Shown piece after piece: positions 12,639 through 23,815 of a stretch of 64,000 nt of DNA. Source of the stretch: Loxodes magnus (taxonomy: Eukaryota > Ciliophora > Karyorelictea > Loxodida > Loxodidae); NCBI GenBank assembly GCA_946699065.1, contig CAMPDV010000014.1, positions 620,001-684,000 of the forward strand, read 5' to 3'. The notes under the pieces were generated by a model that did no database searches, was not told the DNA's origin, and saw only the letters and a program-made list of their open reading frames with translations. Each line of letters begins with the position of its first letter. Positions within the stretch are counted from its first letter, which is position 1. The translations under genes and the position numbers were made by a program.

Positions 12639-13964
12639 TCATAACTTTTTAAATATAGTAGCTTAATTATTTTATTTTTATTAATAACTTTATCTTTTAA
12701 AACAAATAATAAATTTTAATTTTAAATCAAGAAAAAAGTAAAGCTGTTACTTCTACGCTTAAATATTAGCCTATGCATCAGGATTATCTTGATTATATAC
12801 TACTGGCTAATTTGCAACGTTATTTTCCTAAACTGGTTATTACTCTTAAACTCAGTTATTATTTTAATTAGCTTATGGAAAAGCATCTTGAGGAGAAATT
12901 TAGCTCTCATTATTAGGTTAAAGAGCATTCTGTTCATTATTATTTTATTATTGAGAAGCTGCTTAATTTTGACTGTTTTATTGGAGACGATATTTATCCT
13001 TTTTCAAAAAATTCAATAAAAAAGAAATTCCTGAAAATGTTCCGAAAATTACGAACATAATTATGCCTATAGCAGAGTTAGAAGCAATTGGTTTTTTTAC
13101 TTTATCTGTATTATCTTAACTTTCTGTCATCCATTCCAAATTGCCATAGCTATTTGTATCGTCACAATCACCCTAATCATAAGAACATTCTTCTATGTTG
13201 CAATTAGAATCACAATAACCGTCTCCTAAGTTATTGTAGTTACATACAGTAGCACATTCAGAAGTATTTTAACAGTCTCCATTATCATAACTACATCTTT
13301 AAGTATTGCACACCTCGTCACATTAGCCATCTCCAATCAATGAAGATTAGCATCCAGTAGCACAATTAGAAGTGCCTGAACAATCTCCATTATCATAATT
13401 ACAACTTTAAGTATTGCAAGCCGTATCGCAAAAGCCATCTCCTATTCATTAATCTACACATCCATTAGAACATTCAGAAGTATTTGGACAGTCTCCATTA
13501 TCATAACTACATCTTTAAGTATTGCACACCTCGTCACATTAGCCATCTCCAATCATCGAAGATTAGCATCCAGTAGCACAATTAGAAGTACCTGAACAAT
13601 CTCCATTATCATAATTACAACTTTAAGTATTGCAAGCCGTGTCGCAAAAGCCATCTCCTATTCATTAATCTACACATCCATTAGAACATTCAGAAGTATT
13701 TGGACAGTCTCCATTATCATAACTACATCTTTAAGTATTGCACACCTCGTCACATTAGCCATCTCCAATCATCGAAGATTAGCATCCAGTAGCACAATTA
13801 GAAGTACCTGAACAATCTCCATTATCATAATTACAACTTTAAGTATTGCAAGCCGTATCGCAAAAGCCATCTCCTATTCATTAATCTTAGCACGAAGTTG
13901 AGCAATATTAAAGTGTGATTGGGCAAAAAATAATTAAGAAAGAAAAACTAATTGCAAAATTCAT
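12639..13964 (-). CDS. LNR1: membrane protein with seven Lin-12/Notch repeats
   Basis: A signal peptide (MNFAISFSFLIIFCPITLQ) leads into seven LNR modules of the form GDGFCDTACN...CNYDNGDC, then a TESQDNTDK stem, one membrane segment (near 13040-13100, GIIMFVIFGTFSGISFLL), a KKDKYR stop-transfer and a Gln/Asn-rich tail. LNRs bind calcium and are folded by three disulphides, so this is probably a surface protein. TGA encodes Trp in DQWIGDGFCD. Paralogs at 31.3 and 44.2 kb stop with TGA after ...ANI; here that codon is TAA (12759-12761), and the next in-frame TGA is at 12639-12641, so the tail may be longer or the real end may be at 12759. An in-frame TGA in the tail lines up with TAA in LNR2. 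There are no frame breaks over 1.2 kb. Confidence 0.85.
13226..13873 (-). repeat. 216-bp tandem repeat (dimer of LNR modules), three units
   Basis: Markers such as CCTATTCATTAATCT recur at 13441, 13657 and 13873, exactly 216 bp apart. Each unit holds two different LNRs, one with CDTACN and one with CDEVCN. The gene therefore grew by copying a two-module unit, not single modules. Confidence 0.9.
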
Positions 13965-14099
13965 TTTTTTTAGTTAGTCTATTAGATTACTAAAAATAAA
14001 ATAATTAATATACTAATTATAATAATTTTAAATAAAAAATTAAATTGAACTAATAAATTTATTAAGTTTGCTTAAAAGAGTATATAATGTAAAAGGCTA

Positions 14100-14600
14100 T
14101 TCACTCTTCAGCTATTTATTTTCAAGCTAAAGATTACTTTGCTTGCAGTCCATAGTTTAGATATCTTAGACTTTAGACTTGTAAGGTCCATCAAAATATT
14201 ATCTTTTTATAATTATTTTCTCTAAATCTATAGCAATTTCTAAAAAAATGATTTTCAAATTATAAAAATATCTTAACTTCTTGATTCTTATTCTTTTATT
14301 TATTTTTTAAGTTTATTAGATTTAATTTCCATTTCATTGCTTAGCAGACTTTTTACGAATTTATATATAATTAGTGTCTATTAAGAAATATATCTATATT
14401 TTTGATTCTTTCTTCTTAATCTATATTTATTTTTGCTTGCTCAGCGTCTTCTTTTTTGCCTTATTTTGTCACTATTCCAAATTGTTACCTAATTCTTCTA
14501 TCTTTATATCTTATTTTTCTTTAGAGATAAAGTAGGATATTTTTATTTTTATTATATAGCATGATCTTTAATGTTTTACAGAGTTTTTACAACGTTTATT
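14100..14600 (-). CDS. possible coiled-coil ORF inserted upstream of LNR1
   Basis: The minus strand reads as a plausible charged protein, for example SNEMEIKSNKLKKQIKEQES near 14300-14360 and DLTSLKSKISKLW near 14150-14200. This block is missing from the matching position in duplication copy 2 (between about 31960 and 32036), so it is an insertion. I do not recognise the family; by composition it resembles the coiled-coil part of mobile-element ORF1 proteins. Ends are uncertain. Confidence 0.35.
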
Positions 14601-14779
14601 CTAAGTAAAAGACAATATAAAATTTAAGTAAATTAAATATTAATCTTATTCTGCTTCATTTATAAATTTTAATAATACCTCTTTAATTTACATCTTTTAG
14701 TTTTCGCTTATTATAAACGTATAAAGAACATTAAGAATTTAATTTCATAAAAAACTAAAAAAAACTAAAAAGCTTTGTT

Positions 14780-15548
14780 AAAGCCTTAGTAGTCAGACAT
14801 CTGACTTATTCTAACAGCTTGTCTCCATTATTTTGTCTTGAATTCCTACTAGGCTTAGTTAGGCGGTGTTGCGCTTCATTAGTGCACTATCCTTTAATAT
14901 TCGGAATAGTTTTGGTCTTGCATGTAGTCCTAATTATTTCCCCAAGGATTAAGATTTTAATTAAAAAAAATTTTTCTATAAATTTTTCCGCTTTATGTTG
15001 GATATATCCTAAATAGTTTTCTAAAAATATCTTATTTATTCTTTCTTTAAATTTCGACTAGTTAGTAACAGTATTTTAATTGGTGTTATTTATTGCACAC
15101 GTAGCATTTTTCTCTTCTTTTAGACTTTTATTCCTGTAACACTTATTTAATTTAAATTTACTAGTTATTTTAAATAAACTTTTACTGTTTATTTTAATTT
15201 GAGGCTTCATTTTCCATAGGATCTGATTAATTCTGTCAAAACGAAAATGGCGTTACTTGAATTTATTATTAGATTTAAAGAATTCATTGTTCCAGTTTTT
15301 TTTTCAATTTCTTATGATGATTAATATTGTTTCTCAAGTAAAAACATTATTAATTTTTCTACTTTATCAGTGAGGTATCTATTTTTGAACATAAACTCTT
15401 TTAATGACTTAGATAATATTTCTATTTGAGCTTGTGTCGGAAGATTTTTTAATTCTGGATTTCCAAGTGGTTAATGTTCGTCATATCAATCATATTTCTC
15501 ACTTTCACTCATTTTAATTATTTCTCTTTTTTATTTTTTAGAAGCCAT
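14780..15548 (-). mobile_element. zinc-knuckle protein ORF of a mobile element
   Basis: The ATG at 15548 opens a protein MASKKQKREIIKMSESEKYD..., with TGA as Trp soon after. Towards its end, near 15070-15110, is a knuckle CYVCNKQHQLKYC, then a conserved region ending YQGFNKAFQ near 14790. A second copy on the plus strand at 49630-50225 shares both the knuckle and the end region (SEYQR, ATxP, QAQ, DYQGFNKAFQ), with TAA, TAG and TGA conserved or swapped with Gln and Trp codons. It is an ORF1/gag-like protein; class unsettled. This copy looks nearly whole but is not fully intact. It interrupts the upstream flank of LNR1. Confidence 0.65.
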
Positions 15549-15741
15549 TTTAATTAATATTTATAATAAAATATTATTAAATTGAAAAAATAAGCTAAAA
15601 TATATTTTAATTTTAAATATAAATAATTAAACTTTAATTATTTTATTTTAGGAAAAATTTAAAAACTTTTATTTAAATAATATTATTCAATAATATTTAA
15701 ATTTAACTTGCTGAAAATTTTATAGAAGCCAAAAATAATAT

Positions 15742-16045
15742 AATTAAGGTTAAATAGGGAAGACCTTGCCTTTAAAGTTTACTAGAAAAATTTCCCAAAG
15801 ATAAACTGACTGAGAAGCAAGTTTTCTTAATGTTGGACCAGACTAATCTCCTCATTATGGGTAGAAATCTTCCTGTAATCGCCTGTTTGCGTCCTGTGCT
15901 TTGAAGAATTGGAACCGCAACCTTGCCCGCAATTAGAAGAGAAGATGTTATGAGAATATTGGGATTTAAAGAGACTAAAAAGACTTTTTAAAGAGATGTG
16001 CCCTATTGAGGGGCTACACACTGAATAATAATATATTTTTAACAT
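15742..16045 (+). repeat. family A SINE-like repeat, plus orientation
   Basis: It starts TTAAATAGGGAAGACCTTGCC and ends with the family hairpin (GAGATGTGCCCTATTGAGGG ... ACACTGAATAAT). It is about 80% alike by eye to the inverted copy at 23816-24108. Both can be read as a peptide containing LDQTNL and IMG, so the body may come from a protein gene. Confidence 0.7.
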
Positions 16046-16062
16046 TTTTTTTTATTAATTTA

Positions 16063-16670
16063 ATATCTATTAATTGTATGGTATCCAAATAAGTCTGATC
16101 ACATTCAAGTCTTTAAATGTTATTCAGCAAAAGAAATATATCTTTAAAAATTATTTCCCCTTGCGTGTTAAAGATAATTACTTTTGGAAAATTTCTCTTT
16201 TATTTTGTACTTTCTATTTCCAGTGGGATTAATTAGATTATTATTTATGGTGGCATTATTCCATTTTATGTAAGATTATTTCTATTTTCTAAATTCTAAA
16301 TTCTATTTTCTCCTTCTTAGTTTTTCTTTTCTTGTTTCATTATATCTTATTCCCTTTGTTAAGGCATTTCTCATATATCTTAATCTAAATCTCCATCTTT
16401 AATTCATATTAGTTATTGAAATGCTCAAGGATGTGTACATTTTTTTCCTTAATGTGATTATCTATTTTATATTGGAACTTTCCTAAGGTCACTCCTGTCG
16501 TAATTTGTTGCGAACTTCTAAACACTTATCCCTTACTCTGTAATTTTTTATTTTTATGAGGTATTTCCTTTATGTTGTTAAGAGATGCTAGTACTTGCCT
16601 GTCTGTCTTGGCAGAGCGTATTTGAAAGTTTGCTATTAAATATTCCGATTTTTCCTTCTTTTAATAGCAT
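16063..16670 (-). CDS. unknown protein, probable ORF
   Basis: From an ATG at 16670 the minus strand reads a protein with well-balanced composition: KEGKIGIFNSKL, YDRSDLRKVPIQNRQ, GKKCTHPWAF (TGA as Trp), IKDGDLDQDIWEMP and KVIIFNTQGEIIFKDIFL. The other two frames also look passable, so the frame choice rests on the Gly/Asp/Glu content. I recognise no family. It ends against the family A repeat at 16045 without a clear TGA, so the 3' end may be lost. It sits in the insertion-rich part of duplication copy 1 and may belong to a mobile element. Confidence 0.4.
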
Positions 16671-17384
16671 AAATCCTTAGAAAAGTATCTTTTTTCTTTT
16701 TTATTTTACTTTAAAATGTTAAAATTAACTTTAAATGCTTTTTCTTCTTAAGATCATTCTATAATTTTATTTGATTTAAAGATTACCAAAAGATAATAAA
16801 ATATCTTGACGATGTAAAGAGGTGCTGAACAACTCCTTGTTTAATTTAAAAACTAAGAACTGAAAATTTAGAGATTTTAAACAAATTTATATTTTTAGAA
16901 AATTGGGTATCTACAAGAAAGCTACTTTATATCTTCAATTAAAACTTCTATACCTTAAACTTAAATAAAATAAAATTTAAAAGTTAAAAAATAATTACAT
17001 TTAAATTAGTAAAAACACTTTTTTAAAATATTTAAAGAATTATAGGATAATTTTTTTAAACAATGATAAGGAAGAAGTGAGATTTGAAGGAAAGCTATAA
17101 TTTTCTTTTTAGTAGAAATTTAGTTAAAAAATATTTGAATTATATTTTTTTAAAAGTTAAAGCTTTGTAGATGTAGATAAAAACTTATGTAATAGTTAAG
17201 AGTTTAATATAATTTAAAAGATATCATAATTAGGTTAAAATGTATAAATATCTAAATTTTTAATGGATATAACATTTAATTAAAAAAAATAGATTCTACA
17301 AAATATTTAAAAAATGCCTGAGTTCAAATCAGGATTTTTTGATGCTCCGAAAAGGCGGGAGTTAACGACATCCTAGAGAGACGA

Positions 17385-18245
17385 GGACCAGGAAAAAGGA
17401 ACCAAAAAAGTCAGCCATCAAATCGAATGTCTATCTTCTGAAGAAAAACCTAGGAAATATGCTAAGAATATAATTAGCTCGGAAGTCTCGAATCTCACCA
17501 CGTAATAGTAAATAAGCTATGATTAGCTGATTAAAGCGGTGCTAGACCTCCAAGAAGAGGTAAAAAAGTTGAAGAAAGACAATAAGAAGTTAATGGAAAA
17601 ACTTGAACTTACAGAGGAAATAGAATCGAGACTCATGACCTAAGAAAGAGACCTTAACGCATTTTGAAATATATCAAAAGACTAGAGCAGTTAATCTCAA
17701 AACTAATAATAGAAACAGAAAGAACTGATCAGCAAATTAGAAAAAATAGAAGAAAATCAGTACAAATTGCAGCTTTAAATAGAATTGAAAGAATAAAGGA
17801 ATGATCCAATGATAATTTAAGTTAAAATAACTCAAGATTTATACCTAAACGACAAACGAAAAGATGTTACTATTGTAACGCTCAAAAGTATCTGTGGAAA
17901 AGATGCTAGAATTTATCAATTTCAAGTAAGAATATTGAAACTATTAGAAGTAGTTGGAGATTAAAAAGAAGATACAACAACAACTAAAACTAAAAGGAAA
18001 AAGAGAAATATTATATAGCAACAAATTTGGAAAAATATACTAGATCAAAGATGTCAATCATTATTAGGCGAAAGGATACCTCGGTGATAGTATGTATAGC
18101 AAGGAGAAAAGTTGTAGATAAATTAAAACCTTTATATTTAGCCTCTAAGCAATCTAAAGGCTGGTGGGAAAGAGGAAGAAATACCTCCAAGAATGTTAAG
18201 CATTTAATTTGTACTTGTATTCTACTAAATATAAATTCAAGCTAA
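17385..18245 (+). mobile_element. coiled-coil plus zinc-knuckle ORF1-like gene
   Basis: The first part (17410-17830) is a strong coiled coil (LQEEVKKLKKDNKKLMEKLE). It is followed by NDPM and, near 17850-17900, a knuckle-like CYYCNAQKYLWKRC in which Tyr stands where His is expected. A basic region with WWERGRN follows to about 18200. The order coiled coil, NDPM, knuckle, basic tail matches the better-kept ORF at 26755-27462. ORF1 of a LINE or a gag-like protein; the copy is broken. Confidence 0.6.
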
Positions 18246-18364
18246 TTTTAATTATCTAAATCTTATATTTTTAATAAAATAATCATTAAATTAGATTGCT
18301 TATTAAATATAAAAAATTACTTTTATAATTAATTCCTATAGAAAATGTAATTAAAACGGAAAAA

Positions 18365-19870
18365 ATGGAGAATAAAAAAGGGCTCAAAAACTTAACAAAA
18401 AAAGATAAGGATATAAGCAAGATTGAAAGAGAAAAAAATAAAAGGTGCCGAAATATTCCTCATCGTTTTAAGACAATCGACTAAAAGGAATTTAGGATAG
18501 TACTTCAATAGAATAACAGTAAAATAAATCAGTATCTGAACAATATGATAAAATGAAGAAAATTCTCAGCAAGAAGGATGAGGTAATTTGCATTCATTCT
18601 GATATAATAAGAGAGATGACACATATTGAATAATTGTTCTTAAAAACTCCTTACTTATAGAAATAACTTGTTTAAAGCAAAGTCTTTTAAAAAAATAATA
18701 GTGGTAATAATCCTTAAACGATTAAATTTAGGAAGTTCCAACTATCAATAAATTAATTAAGAATGATTTCGTGACTAATCAAGTAACTGTTGAATCTGAA
18801 TTTTAAAGAAATGAAATAAATAAAAGATAGGAAAAATTTCAGAACTTTATTATATATATTAAAAGACACCTAAAAAAATAAAGATCTCCAAACTATACCA
18901 ACAAATTATAATAAAAAATATAAATCTATCTTTAAAATCTGCAAAATGAAAATCTTAAACTCTAATAATCAGTTCAGGAGCTTTCAAACAAAGTATGTAT
19001 TCTATTTTAGTGAATTGTTTAACTAAAACAAGAAAATGACAAATTAAAATAAAATATCGTAAGTAGACCTTCGGATCGGCAAGTATACTCAATAATCCAG
19101 CAGACTGAAAAAAAACTATTAAGAATAAATTATGAAAAGTAATAGGAAACGCAAAGTTAGATGAACTATGTTCTTAAGGATTAGAGAAGATATTGGAAGA
19201 AGAAGCAAATTCAGAATTTATCTATACATATCGAAAACCGTTATTAAGATGTTGATATTTAAAGAAGCAAGGTCATAAGGTAAGAAACTTTTGAAAATTT
19301 CAGGAAAAAATAAAAGCAAGAGCTTAAAAACTTTAAATAAACTATTTAAAATATAATACACAAGAGAAGAAAAGCTGTACTCAAGGAAAGAATGACAAAT
19401 CCTACAAACAATACCTCGTAGTATGGAGGTAAGAGAATGGGAAAAAGAAAATACGGATTCGATGAATGAATGATTATGCAAGCAAGTCTCAGTGGAAAGA
19501 AGGAAGGAAAAAGCAAGGCAAGACATATACAAGTTCAATTTGAAGATGAAGTTTATTATTGAGAATTAGCTAATTTTATAAACTAATATGTGAATAACCA
19601 AATAAAGGTGAAGTCACTCTAATAATTATGCTAAGTTATACCGAAATAGAAACAGAAATAAAAGAAAAAGAAGTGCAAATATTGTATTTATTTACATCAT
19701 CAACTAAAAAACTGTATTGGTTACAAAAGACTTAAAAACAAGAGGACTAAAGGGTCTGAAGAGAATTAGCAAGATTTTTTTATAAATAACAACAGAGTAT
19801 ACTCAAAAAAATTGGATACAAAATAGATCTGAGGGAGATGGAGACGAGTTGTAACCATCAAAAAAAAAAG
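18365..19870 (+). mobile_element. second zinc-knuckle ORF remnant
   Basis: Starting near the ATG at 18365 (MENKKGLKNLTKKDKDISK) this block is Lys/Glu-rich and reaches a full CCHC knuckle, CKYCIYLHHQLKNC, near 19675-19720, then a basic tail. It follows directly on the 17385-18245 remnant in the same orientation, so the two may be parts or nested copies of related elements. The copy is broken. Confidence 0.5.
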
Positions 19871-20239
19871 TTGAGGAATTCAACTTCGATAAAAATGTTT
19901 GCTGGAATTGTTTGAAATTTTAATGAAAGTAAACATTTATTAAAATTTTAGTTGATAATAATAATGTATTCCTTTTAGATAATATTTTATAATTTTACAA
20001 TGAACAAACAACCTAAAATTTATGAAAGTAAATATTTTAATTGTTTTTAATAATCAAATAAGTACTTAGTTATCATAGAATAGATAATATGAATTAATAA
20101 AGTTTAAGCTTATTTGTTATATTTTAAATATTTTATGATCATTTGCGACAGATGAAGAGGATATAAAACTTATAGGATATTAAATAATAATTTATTTATT
20201 ATATTGTTTCAAACTTGATTTATTTAATAAAAAAGTTGT

Positions 20240-20490
20240 AAATTTTCTTATTGGAGATTACTCTAGTGCTATCACTCTCTTGGAAATCTTATCTTCTAAA
20301 AGAGCATGCTCGGAGTGATGTCCCAAGAGACCTAATCGTCTGTTATCTTTCATCTAGTATTGCTTGATGCTTTCAGTTATTTTCTTCTTTGTCTCCTGCC
20401 AAGATTCTCTCAGTTCGTTGCTCCTGAGGTACTTCCTGGTACCAAAGTTTAATTTAATCTCATTTGGAGGATTGCCCCTCCCTATTTAAA
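20240..20490 (-). repeat. family A SINE-like repeat
   Basis: Its right side has the family start (minus: TAAATAGGGAGGGGCAATCC), and the body matches 10255-10572, including GAGGTACTTCCTGGTACCA against GGGTACTTCCTGATTCCA. The 3' hairpin is diverged. It is absent at the matching point of duplication copies 2 and 3, so it inserted after duplication. Confidence 0.6.
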
Positions 20491-20859
20491 TCATATATAT
20501 AATAAATAAATTTGGATGACAAAATTTTTAGTAAAATGAAGATGAATAATTATAATTTAGAAGTTATATTTGCCAAAAATAAAAAAGACTTGCAATCCTT
20601 TATTAATAATTTAAAATAGTGAAATTAAAATATTTTATATTTATTTTAAATACTTTCTCATATTTAAATATCCTTATGTTTTAAATTTTTATTTGTTTTA
20701 TATTTATTAAAGTTGATTCTAGATACTAAAAGGAAGGAATAAAGAAAATTATTATTAATTAATATAGTATTAAATTTTATATTTGAATAAGATCTTCTAA
20801 TAATCAAAGGAATAATAAGCTAGATTATTTATAGTCTTATTATAACTCTAATCTTAGAG

Positions 20860-21065
20860 AGGTTTCTGCTTGTATCCAAAATTTTTAAAAACATTTCTGA
20901 AAAATTATCAGGCTTTTGTAGAAATTTAAAGTTTACGATTATGAGTATGCAGTCATTACTCATGTCTCTCCTTCCAGAAATTGATTAATAGAATATTCTC
21001 ATTATTTCTATAAATTATCAATTCAAAGAAAACAATATAATGAGAGCTTAAATATCCTCAAGCAT
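20860..21065. repeat. old, diverged family B-like repeat
   Basis: It shares a weak pattern with 25820-26050 and 35330-35540 (an AATTGATTAATAGAATATTCTC-like core and a final TGAGAG). It lies at the same place in duplication copies 1 and 2, so it was there before the duplication. Confidence 0.35.
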
Positions 21066-21769
21066 TTAAAGTTAATCATTAAAACTGGATCTCTTTTTAA
21101 ATTTTAGATTTTGTGTAAATAAGAATAAAAATTTAGAAATATTTTTCATTTTATTCATTTACAAATTAATAGAAACATTCTAAATCTTTTAAATTACTTT
21201 TTTCTGTATAAATAAGCTAAATATCTCAAGGTTTACAGAAAGAATTCTTCTAAACTTCTAAGAATCGGAATATATGGCATTTATTAATTCTAAGAAACTA
21301 AAAAAATTAGCAATATAATTGCACATTATATAACAATTCCAATTTGTGATGAAAAACATAGAAAATAGCCTAGCCAGTATTATATCAATAGATTTTTAAA
21401 GTTTTTCTAGATTTAATAAATAAATTTGTATTAACTAGTTAAAGTAGTATTAAGCTAAAGGAAAATATAATAAACTTTAGATGGACAAAAAAATAACGAA
21501 AAACTTAAAAATCATTAATAAATAGAATTAAAAGTTATATTTTATGGCTATTATTAGCCTAAACAACATCTTCATTTTTTTTAAATAGGTATAAGTTTTT
21601 AATCCTAAGTACTTATAAATCAGATAAGAGTTATTTTAAGAATTCTTTTTTCATCAACGAGATATTTATTTTATCTTCTCAACTTTAAATGCAAAAATTC
21701 AGAGAATATAAAATATGATAATAGAAATTAAAATATAATATTACAGTTTTAGTTTAATATATATATTAA

Positions 21770-22460
21770 AACGTTTTTTAAAGATTTAATTAACAAATTA
21801 TGACCATTATATCCTTAAGAACATGTGTAAAAATTGTAATTGCTCTCAAGCGGGTAATGAAACTCAGTATAAATTAAATTTAATGGCTAATATCTGTAAT
21901 TCAACCATGCTAAGTAATTTAGCAACAAGTTATTTGTCTTAGTTTTAATTTAAACACCCCTCTTTCACTTCTGAGCGGTGAATAAGAACTATCTTATTTT
22001 CTATCATAATGCTCCAATAATGCAGCTAAACGACCAAATTAATAAATTATATAATTTATCTAGATTTTATTTTATTTAACTTATTTAACTTCTATTTTTA
22101 TAATGAAATAATTCGAATATAGTTATAACTGAGGAAATAAGCAACTATAGCAAAAATTTTAAAAAGGCTAACCAAGAAAAAATAATATTTATGAATAGTA
22201 AATTTTGCATTTTATAGACAAAATAAATAAAATAGATTTAATATAATTGTTAAATTTAAAATTTAATGCTTATTAAGATCACTTATTAACTTTTAAATTA
22301 AGGTTAGATATTATCTTATATTAAATTTATTAATTATTTATTCAATAATTTAATTATCATTATAAAATTTAATTATTGCTATTGCTATTTAATTTTATAT
22401 ATTATTTATTATTAAATCTCATGTAATGTCATTTTTATTTTATTATTTATATTTTAATTA
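21770..22460. other. AT-rich stretch, nothing recognised
   Basis: No motif or convincing frame. A small patch at 21960-22040 has slightly higher GC but I could not assign it. Confidence 0.3.
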
Positions 22461-22464
22461 ATTA

Positions 22465-22767
22465 ATTTCAACTATAAAAGTTTTTGGACCGGAAACTCTT
22501 TTCCGATTGCACGACCCGACTCTCTCTTTTTATGGAAAAACGGGGATATCCTGTTGTGCTCCAAGCACAGCTGCTAGGGAGCTCCATCGTTATGAGTAGC
22601 CAGGCTTCAAGCCCCTACCAAGAGCGGATAATCTCAAAGACAGTGTTCCCTTCAGAAATGACTCTGACCAGGGACTTTCTCAGCGACAGGAAAGGAACTT
22701 GCTCCTAGCCATAAAACCAGAAAGTGTTGTCATGAAGGTCATTCTCAGCTCCTACCATCTTTTCAAT
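22465..22767 (-). repeat. family B repeat, left member of an inverted pair
   Basis: The TTAATTAATTAATTTCAACT tail is at the left and the GATGGTAGGAGCTGAG start at the right, so it lies on the minus strand. It is almost identical to the plus copy at 23205-23512; the long peptide readable in each differs at one residue. The sequence just right of it, ATGAAACTCTTCTTTAA (22771-22787), is the exact inverse complement of the sequence just right of the other copy. Confidence 0.85.
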
Positions 22768-23204
22768 TATATGAAACTCTTCTTTAAATTTGTGCATGTA
22801 ATAGTTAAAAACTAACTTCTATTTTAATATTGAACTTTCGGATTTTAAAAATTCTTTAATGTTATTTAGATCTTAAGTTCGTTGATAAAAATCACTAATA
22901 GCCTTTGCTAGATTTTGGTTCTACATCTAAGATATAGATAGTTGGCTGTATGCATATTTATTATATGTAATTGCTGTAAATATATTTAAAAATTAAGAAC
23001 TAAATAGTTAATTGATTACTAATTTATATTAAAATTGTAAATATAAGTTGAATCACCTAAAGAAATAAAATTGAAAAAAGAAGCATAATCAATTTATTCC
23101 TTATATAAAAAGATAAATCATAAGAATTTATAAAATTAAAATAATTTTTAAATATTTTTCTAAATTATTAAGTTTTTATTTATTTAAAATATTAAATAAA
23201 TAAT

Positions 23205-23512
23205 TGAAAAGATGGTAGGAGCTGAGAATGACCTTCATGACAACACTTTCTGGTTTTATGGCTAGGAGCAAGTTCCTTTCCTGTCGCTGAGAAAGTCCCT
23301 GGTCAGAGTCATTTCTGAAGGGAACACTGTCTTTGAGATTATCCGCTCTTGGTAGGGGCTTGAAGCCTGGCTACTCATAACGATGGAGCTCCCTAGCAGC
23401 TGTGCTTGGAGCACAACAGGATATCCCCGTTTTTCCATAAAAAGAGAGAGTCGGGTCGTGCAATCGGAAAGGAGTTTCCGGTCCAAAAACTTTTATAGTT
23501 GAAATTAATTAA
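23205..23512 (+). repeat. family B repeat, right member of an inverted pair
   Basis: It reads GATGGTAGGAGCTGAGAATG ... GTTGAAATTAATTAATTAA in the plus direction. With 22465-22767 it forms a near-perfect inverted repeat around about 440 bp of AT-rich spacer. A stem this long could fold back in RNA or DNA. Confidence 0.85.
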
Positions 23513-23514
23513 TT

Positions 23515-23815
23515 AAAGAAGAGTTTCATAAACATATTATCATAAAGGATTTAAATTTTAAAAAGTTTAAGCCAGAACAAGCCTAATAATTCAGAGATCC
23601 AATTGAAAAAGAATAAAAATTTCAAGACAAAAGATTCCCTATTGAAGAATAAAGATATGTTTGATACTGTAAGAGGCTAGGGCTTAAAATACGGAGATTG
23701 TACCTATTTCAATAAAAATAAAAGTGAGTAGTTGAAAATTAATGGCATAAATTTATTCAAGATTTATTACAATTTAGAAAATTTGCTTTAAAAGAAAAAT
23801 TTTCTAAGTAAAAAA
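23515..23815 (+). mobile_element. fragment of a zinc-knuckle ORF
   Basis: Near 23650-23710 the plus strand reads YCKRLGLKIR, aligned with YCKRPGHKVR of the 26755-27462 ORF, with the same flanking Arg and Phe-Gln residues. The knuckle has lost most of its ligands, so this is a decayed fragment of that family, trapped between a family B and a family A repeat. Confidence 0.45.

Larger units (their letters stand above)
12163..21760. repeat. segmental duplication, copy 1
   Basis: Blocks in this interval recur in the same order at 30661-36150 and 43610-48300. They include the LNR gene with its downstream flank (12163-12730 matches 30661-31260 nearly base for base), a block at 19970-20225 matching 33950-34200 and 46690-46845 plus 47240-47350, and a block at 21600-21720 matching 36030-36140. 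Copy 1 is stretched by insertions at about 14060-14630, 14740-15560, 15742-16045, 17385-19900 and 20240-20490. Confidence 0.75.

Noticed and set aside
22484-22708. 74-codon open frame that recurs at 23262-23486
   Set aside because: It lies inside family B repeats; its identity in both copies reflects repeat similarity, not a protein gene.
22461-23530. DNA transposon with long terminal inverted repeats
   Set aside because: Single copies with their own 13-16 bp flanking duplications exist at 4 kb and 51 kb, and the outer flanks do not match as a target duplication should.
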